Below the pieces are notes generated by a model, which saw only the letters and a list, made by a program, of their open reading frames with translations, did no database searches and was not told where the DNA came from. The translations under genes were made by a program, and so were the position numbers. A stretch of DNA of 64,000 nucleotides from Brienomyrus brachyistius (Eukaryota > Chordata > Actinopteri > Osteoglossiformes > Mormyridae): assembly GCF_023856365.1 (NCBI RefSeq), contig NC_064539.1, forward strand, positions 20,711,019-20,775,018, given 5' to 3'. Every line of letters starts with the position of its first letter. The stretch's first letter is position 1. Below, piece after piece: positions 57,766-64,000 of the stretch.

Positions 57766-59121
57766 ACACTCCCCCTTTTCATTGGTTCCTCTGATTTATA
57801 CATATTCATTTTAAATGATTTGAAGCATTCCTATTGGCTACCATTCAGGTGTTATGTCCTGCCCCCTAAGTGGAAGATATCACTTCTGGATCACTGAGAG
57901 GGCAACATGAGCATCGTTTTCCCTGAGGGGGAACCCAGTGTTACTGCAGAACAGTCCATGTGGTAAATGGCGCATTTGTGTCTCAGGCATATCGGCGGCA
58001 CACTGGCCTTTAATGTGCCCCTCCCTTTCAGATCTGTCTCACTCCTTCATGGACAAACAAAGCATCACAAAGGTCTATGGAGCTCTGGCAGCTTAAAAGA
58101 GAACAAGACGAGTTTGTTTGATGGTATTAGGGGGCAGAGTCGTGTCTCTCTCACGAGGGACAAGCAGGTGACAGTAATTACCCATATTAATTCCTCTCAT
58201 CTCTTGCTCCCAGTGTATACTTTGAATTGGATTCTTCTATTGCCAGACCACTATAGCAAAATGTGATTGTTTTTTGTTTGTGGTTCTCCTTTATTTGCTT
58301 TTCCCTCCAAAATGGCAACATAAATTTGACCTCAAGCCTGATTTAGTTTTCCATCCCCACGATGCACCAGTCCAGGAAAAAGAACAATGACTCTCTCGCT
58401 CCTTAACCAACACTCATGTCCCGTGGTCACGTTTACGTTCAAAACATTCCTCCGAGTCACTATCGCTGCATATTAACGTTACAGTTCCCAAGAGGCTTAA
58501 TTCTTACTGTCAAGCTGGAGCCTGTGACCTCCCCAGAAATTAAATGGCAGGTAACTCCATCCCTGCGCACAAGGCTGCACATCGAGTCGCATTTCAGCTG
58601 AACTACAACGTTGGAGGCTCTCAAAAACTCTGCTGGTGCAGAGAGGAAATCAGAATGTAAAAATTCAATTTGTTTTATCTCGCCTGCCTCCCCAAGGAAT
58701 CTGTCCAAATTGGTCTCTCAGGCAACTATATCTCCATAAATCTGCACTAATATTTCTTACAGTTTTATTAAAATGCCTCCCCCTAAATATGGCCCTGGAA
58801 ACACCTTTTAATTGCATTCGATTCCAGAATAAATGTTTTTTTTATATTTAAAATCATTTCAATTAATCAACCATCAGTAGGAAATTGACTTTGAGTGAAT
58901 CAGCTTCCTCATTCAGCTGTGTGTGATACATGTGGCTCTATGGGTCCATCACAGGGTACTCAGCATTGTCTGCAGAACAATCGGGTGTCAGCGCAGGAAA
59001 AGAAGATGCAACATCTCCTGAAGAAGATGGAGATAACTTGCAGAGTTGCACAGCACCCACCCCATGCCACAGGAGAACAAAAAGGACCGGGATTGGATCA
59101 TCATCATCTGCTGTAGTTGAT
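57766..59121. other. Noncoding, possible conserved block at 58470-58830
   Basis: 58470-58830 is unrepetitive, with TTAATT, ATTAAATGG, TTTAATTGCATT and CTATTTTTAG-like AT words in a compact stretch. Nothing else recognised. Confidence 0.35.
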
Positions 59122-59476
59122 GTTGCCATTCTGAGTAATGTGTGTCATAGCACAAAAGTCCCACAAAGGGCATTGCTGTTGTACCTCAGATGTGGCTATT
59201 CTAGGTTACATCTGTCATAGCATCAAAGTTCCACAGAGTGCATTGCTGTTATACCTTAGAAGTGGCCATACTGGGAAATATCTGTCATAGCAAAAAAGTC
59301 CCGCAGAGAACATTGCGATTGTACCTCAGATGTGGCTATTCTACAGTAGGTAACATCTGTCATAGCATTAAAGTTCCATAGAGTGCATTGCTGTTGTACC
59401 TTAGAAATGGCCATACTGGGAAACATCTGTCACAGCAAAAAAATCCCACAGAGTGCATTGCTGTTGTACCTTATAT
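59122..59476. repeat. 70-bp tandem repeat, five copies, two alternating types
   Basis: Units at 59122, 59192, 59262, 59332 (5 bases longer) and 59407. All carry CTGTCATAGCA-type, GTCCCACAGAG-type and CATTGCTGTTGTACCT-type blocks. Copies 1, 3, 5 have CATAGCAAAAAAGTCCC-like sequence while 2 and 4 have CATAGCAT.AAAGTTCCA, so the array seems to have grown as a 140-bp dimer. Confidence 0.92.
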
Positions 59477-59910
59477 GTGATATATGGACAAAATTACTCA
59501 AGGAGATCCGTTCTAATACTTGAGGCATTTGGGAATTTGAGAAACTATATGATATGCAACGTCCTCCTGAGTACCTAGTCTCCCTTTGTCCCAGCTAATG
59601 AATACGTTCATTCATTAATTTGTTTCTCTGATGAACGAACACACCCAGTGTCTCATTTTCCTTCTGGGATTCCTTTTGCAGGAGGCAGATCAAAGGGGAT
59701 CCTTTACAGTACAGTCAGGTTACGCAGCTGGTTTTCTCTGCCACTTGCCTTTCCACAACATCACCTGCAGATGGCTGGTGCCCGCAGGACAGTGTGGGAT
59801 CCACGTTCCCCCCTCCCTACAGTTTCACGTGGCTTTGGAACCCGCAGCCGGAGCAGTGAACTGAAGCCGATTTTCCATGTTGGAGCGGGATGGTTGATGG
59901 TGACTCTGAA
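59477..59910. other. Noncoding, nothing recognised
   Basis: Unique-looking sequence. Confidence 0.45.
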
Positions 59911-59912
59911 TT

Positions 59913-59943
<31 letters not shown>

Positions 59944-59945
59944 GG
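59911..59945. repeat. T-run followed by G-run
   Basis: 12 T (59911-59922) then 23 G (59923-59945). A likely place for sequencing or length error. Confidence 0.95.
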
Positions 59946-61603
59946 AATGATGAATAAAATGCTGTCCTGTGGCCAGAGGTCATTATAAATCCGTTTAAGA
60001 GAATGTGCTTCCTCATGGACATTTCAGTGTATCTCAGAAAAGGATGGTGGGTAGCGCGTCCTCCAGAGGGATTATGGGAAGAGGATACTGCGTACTGAAG
60101 AATTGCAGCCATTAAAAGGCCACCCAATCACTGGGCGTAAATCTAAGATAGTGGACAGTGGTGCTATGGAGCTTCAGGTGTCGCTCACAATAACAGATAA
60201 ACCCCCGTTTTACTGCCATGCATTTCCACAAGAGACAAGAGGAATAGCAGAATGCTGGAAGGCCGTCATTCGTCCCAAAGAGCAGGTGCAGTGCGTGCAG
60301 AGATGACCTCTACTGAGTCCCTAGTCCCTTACTTACTGGATGATCCCGAATTCCAGATTCTCTTCATCGTGACACTGGCGGACGCAGAAAATGACTGATG
60401 GTTGGGCCTGGATTATATCTGGGTTGGCCTGAGTGACGCTCATTACCGCATGTTTTCTTAAGCAGGCTTAGACATACGCAATATGGCGACTGCAGCAATA
60501 ATACCGCAATGACTGCGATGTCCTACCTGTGAATAGCGTGAAACTCACACAAAACTATTGATGAGATTTCATGTGATGTCAGTCAACAAACGTAAGAGAG
60601 GAAGTTCTGAATATTATTATAAATACATAATTCGAAAAAATTTTCAAGACAGAACTATTTGCATTCAATGTATTCAGTGAAATGAAATTTAAAAAAAAAC
60701 TTGAATTATAAAAAAATTTACTATTTAATATCCTTTGCAGTGTAAAATGAGATGTTTTACTATTTTCTTTCTAAATTGAGTGCTGTCATCGATGTGGGCA
60801 GTATCATGGTCCTCCCCAGAGCACCTTTTGGTAGGCCTTGGTAGACCTCTGTCAGGAATTGGGGACTCCCGGGTCAGGCACCGCCTCCTGACGCCAAACT
60901 TGAGGAGGGGGCCCCTGCCACTCTGCACTCCTGTCTAAATGCTCCACCAAAGCTGAAAGCCGGGGGCCCACTATGGACACCAATGGCCCATGCATACTGT
61001 ATTGATAAATGTCATGCTTCCCTTCTGCAAGCTGCATTTGAATAGATGTGAGCCGCCCTCATAGACAGCAGGGGGGCTATTAAGCAGAGGGTTCTACAGG
61101 TTAAAACAAAAGTTTGGAAAAAGGAGAGACAGAAAAGGGGCCCCCTCTAAGGACTTGAAGTTGCTTTTATGTTAAGCAGGAGCTACGGAATCATGCTGCA
61201 AGGTGCCAATTATATCTTCTCACACAAGAAAGTTCTCTAAGAACTCAAAATTGAAACAAAAGTTCTGTGTACCTCCGAGGCCGTTATTTTACCTTTATTT
61301 CCAATTAGTCGTCTTGTAGAAATAAGCCATTTTTTGGTGTGGATAGCTCGCCCCATGTACCCCCCCATGTACCCCCCCATGTTATATTTAAAAAAAAACC
61401 TGCTTTATAACATGTGGAACGTCTGTCCATTTTCTCCAGGAAGTCTTACGTTCAACAGCGAGTGTATTTCAGCAAATGGCATGATTACAGGGATGTTCGA
61501 AAAGCAGAGAACTGCAGCGTGTAAAGCCAGCAGCTGACGGAGGAAGAGCAGGACTTACAGTACGGAGAGAGATGTGGGCTTCCTGGGCTGTGGCCCCCAT
61601 CAG
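59946..61603. other. Noncoding, one short tandem
   Basis: A 12-bp word CCCCATGTACCC is repeated at about 61353-61382. No gene or transposon with ends was found. Confidence 0.45.
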
Positions 61604-61640
61604 GGCCCCTCTGTTGTACCCTTGAGGATGGTAACTAACA
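61604..61640 (+). mobile_element. Possible SINE fragment
   Basis: CCTCTGTTGTACCCTTGAGG followed by ATGGTAACTAAC resembles a SINE body (TGTACCCTTGAGCAAGGTAC). Very short. Confidence 0.3.
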
Positions 61641-64000
61641 GTAAGAAATATCTATAATAACTATATCAAATGTGTAGCTAGGGTTCACCTAAAAGAATCA
61701 TACAAAAGTAATAGAATATAAGTCAAACAGCCTTTTCTCTGGTTTTACAGCGTTCCTTATAAACGTGAGTTGCGAGAGAAGATTAGGCCTCTGAATAAGA
61801 GCAGAAATCAGATGGACCCTCAGAGATACAAGTACTTTATGATAACTGTGATGCTTCACAGCTGAACTTGCAGAAATCCCAACATACAAATTCAGCCACA
61901 TACGACGATGACGTAAACTAAGCCTGGAGGGGTTGACCTGGGGGGTGTTCACAGTGCAGCGTCAATCACGCCCCGCATCCACTCAAGGAGAACCAAGGAG
62001 CGGTGGGTTCGTCTCGGCAGTGACTGACAACACACACTAATCTGGTTCCGTGTGACTTTTTGAGGCAGTGCTGATGTCACAACTGACAGAAAGGCGTCTT
62101 GCTCCACTTGACGCTTTTCATGGCATTTCGGGTCCAAACACCAGTGGCAGGTCAGCTGCGACCAAAGTGGGTCCATTCAAACCCAAGGAGGAGCTTGGCA
62201 CTCCTCGCCCCATCTCCCCCCGCCCTCCCCAACAATTGTGCGACAATAACAGCAGTTGTTCAATGTCAGCCTGTTGCCTCAGCATGCCTGGCGAACAGCA
62301 CAGCAAGGCGAAATCAGCTCTTCCTGCCATTATCTTTGTTTATATTTGTTTAACCAAAACGTTCCTCCTGACGCTTTTATGCTGATATTTATCCAGTTTG
62401 TATTCACATATGACCTTTGATTTCGAATGGTCTAGCAGCCTGGCTGTGTGCCAACATGCAGAACACCATGGTCCGTGACTTTTAACGTGCACAGTTTCAT
62501 TTAATTCATTTCTTAGATGTAGTCCATTCATCAGAGGATGTACTGGCATTTTAAATAACTTCTCAGATTTCTTACGGCTCAGATTTCCCTTAAAGGATTA
62601 AATAACCGCCCCTGTTAAATACTACATTTGGCAAGATTATTCCCTCTCTGGGCTAAGCACACTCATAAACAAGATGGCTGCTAAAACCACAGTTCTCCAA
62701 AGGAGTGACAGGCTATGCCCACGCAAAGAACAAACCTGGCCAAGCCCATGGCCCACATCCCCTGCAGAGTCACCAGCTCCCACGTCCCAGTCGAACCTGA
62801 GCCAAGGACAGAGCATGCCGTCCACCAAATCTATACCAACCAGGTAAGTGGTACCCCTTCCCCAACAGACAGGGGCAGCGGGCTGCCAGAAACCGGGAGA
62901 GTTCTAACCCAGTAGCTCAAACCTTTCACTCCCAGATCGGCTTGTGATCATCGCTCCGCAAGACCAACATCCCGGACTGGCTGAGAGTATGATGCAATGC
63001 ATGAATGCAAGACAAATGTGGCCAAGAGCCTGGCTCTCACATGTCTGCTGCTTCGGATGCTTGTTATGCACAAAGTCAAGCAGCAGAAATGAAAAATGTT
63101 TTCCTGAAATCACCACACATAAACATTCCCATCCAGGAAACTCACCCCTCCTTATAGAAACCATCTTCCACAGATTTGGAGGATCCAGCTAATATATTAG
63201 GGATTTTTCTCACCCAACCTTTACAAGCATCCTGGCTCAATCATTTTCTTTGGTTTCACATTCCCTAGAATCCAGCTGTTAGCTACTGCAGATACTATCC
63301 CCCCCCCCTCCATAGGCTGAGATATAAGACAGCCTGAAACCTTGTAAATCATATCAGTTACGCTTCTGTTTGGACCTTCCCCAGAATCAGCAGAACTACA
63401 AAATCATGCAGATTACGGCCCAGACCTGCGAACACAGGATGGTATATTTTGTCTGCTTGGTCTGTTTAATCAAGATATGCTGGGTCCATCTCTCGGCAGT
63501 TTGCTTTTCCAAATGATCAATTTTTCTGTTTACTGTAAAGGTATTAACGGCTCCATTCTATATATTCATCACCGCCACATCAGTGAGAATGTGCACTGCA
63601 GGATGGATTTAGCTACTTTCTACTGAATATTCACCCCACCCCCATTTAGGTGTGGTCACGTGGATGATCAATATTTTTCCCAGCATGCAACAGTCAAACC
63701 TGACTGAAACCACTGCAAAAATTCAGCCTGGGCCATATAGAAAATACATGGCTTTTTGAAAAATATTTCAGGTGTCCGATTGGAAACATCGCTACATCCC
63801 TCAAACTGCCCAGATACAGCACAGTGGCGACAGCAATCAGATAGTAACCCACTACCAACTTTAATCACGCTAATTAATACACGGTTCTGTATCCAGCTCT
63901 GTCACGGTTGAGTCAGAGGTCATGTAGAATGGGAAGAAGTCAGGAAAAAGAACAGGGAAAATGCCAATACATTTCACTAGGGGGCACTCCTTTTAAAAGA
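61641..64000. other. Noncoding, candidate regulatory block and one exon-like stretch
   Basis: 62225-62420 has Sox-like ACAATAACA and CAATTGTG words and CTTTGTTTATATTTGTTTAA forkhead-like words in compact sequence. 62768-62843 is bounded by CCCCTGCAG and CAG|GTAAGT and is open in two frames, but it is not recognised. A C-run lies at 63300-63308. No gene is claimed. Confidence 0.35.

Noticed and set aside
60840..61080. GC-rich stretch with GGGGGCCC words
   Set aside because: Resembles hAT interiors in composition only; no ends or inverted repeats seen.

Overview
This 64 kb window looks like nuclear DNA of a ray-finned fish, most likely a teleost. The grounds are the fish-type SINE and LINE-tail families (3' ends resembling GGATAAGCGG...ATGGATGG, and SINE ends resembling GCAGACGCTTTTGTCC on the reverse strand), the abundance of CA/GT, CATC and GAAA microsatellites, and Tc1-, hAT- and Tigger-like foldback elements. 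It does not look bacterial, viral or organellar. I find no intact protein-coding gene and no rRNA or canonical tRNA gene. Nearly all long open frames are chance frames or arise because a minisatellite unit lacks stop codons. The window is best read as intergenic or long-intron DNA.

Layout. 1-12 kb: a tRNA-type SINE (737-1010), a foldback element around a T-run (1284-1455), two opposite copies of one interspersed repeat attached to CA/GT runs (2745-2970 and 7874-8217), a hAT-like candidate (9526-10060) and a Tc1-like inverted-repeat element (10171-10591) holding a nested LINE tail. 12-30 kb: mostly unique sequence with a textbook hAT MITE (16247-16549, perfect 8-bp target duplication), a Tigger-like MITE (26006-26324), a 12-bp minisatellite (26880-27256) and a GGTAACACTT-ended MITE (27957-28299). 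30-37 kb: the richest part for old retroelements. A reverse-strand L2/CR1-type LINE relic (about 31345-33400) is split by a solo LTR (31902-32172). A Ty3/Gypsy pol relic (35078-36240) has integrase sequence ahead of sequence resembling the start of reverse transcriptase. 37-52 kb: a SINE with an 18-bp VNTR grown inside it (37337-37850), a 23-copy 44-bp minisatellite with a 12-unit higher-order duplication (39755-40764), a second GGTAACACTT MITE (43995-44355), a 123-bp shortened LTR with a perfect 5-bp target duplication (48232-48354), and a 38-bp minisatellite open in all six frames (51082-51615). 52-64 kb: several SINE/L2-tail copies, a 70-bp alternating tandem repeat (59122-59476), and otherwise unique DNA with CpG-retaining or homeodomain-motif-rich blocks that could be conserved regulatory elements.

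No gene system is visible. The content of interest is transposon history (nested insertions, an internally deleted LTR, an integrase-first Gypsy relic) and tandem repeats born inside or next to transposons. Element family names rest on remembered consensus patterns and on motifs visible here; no database search was run.
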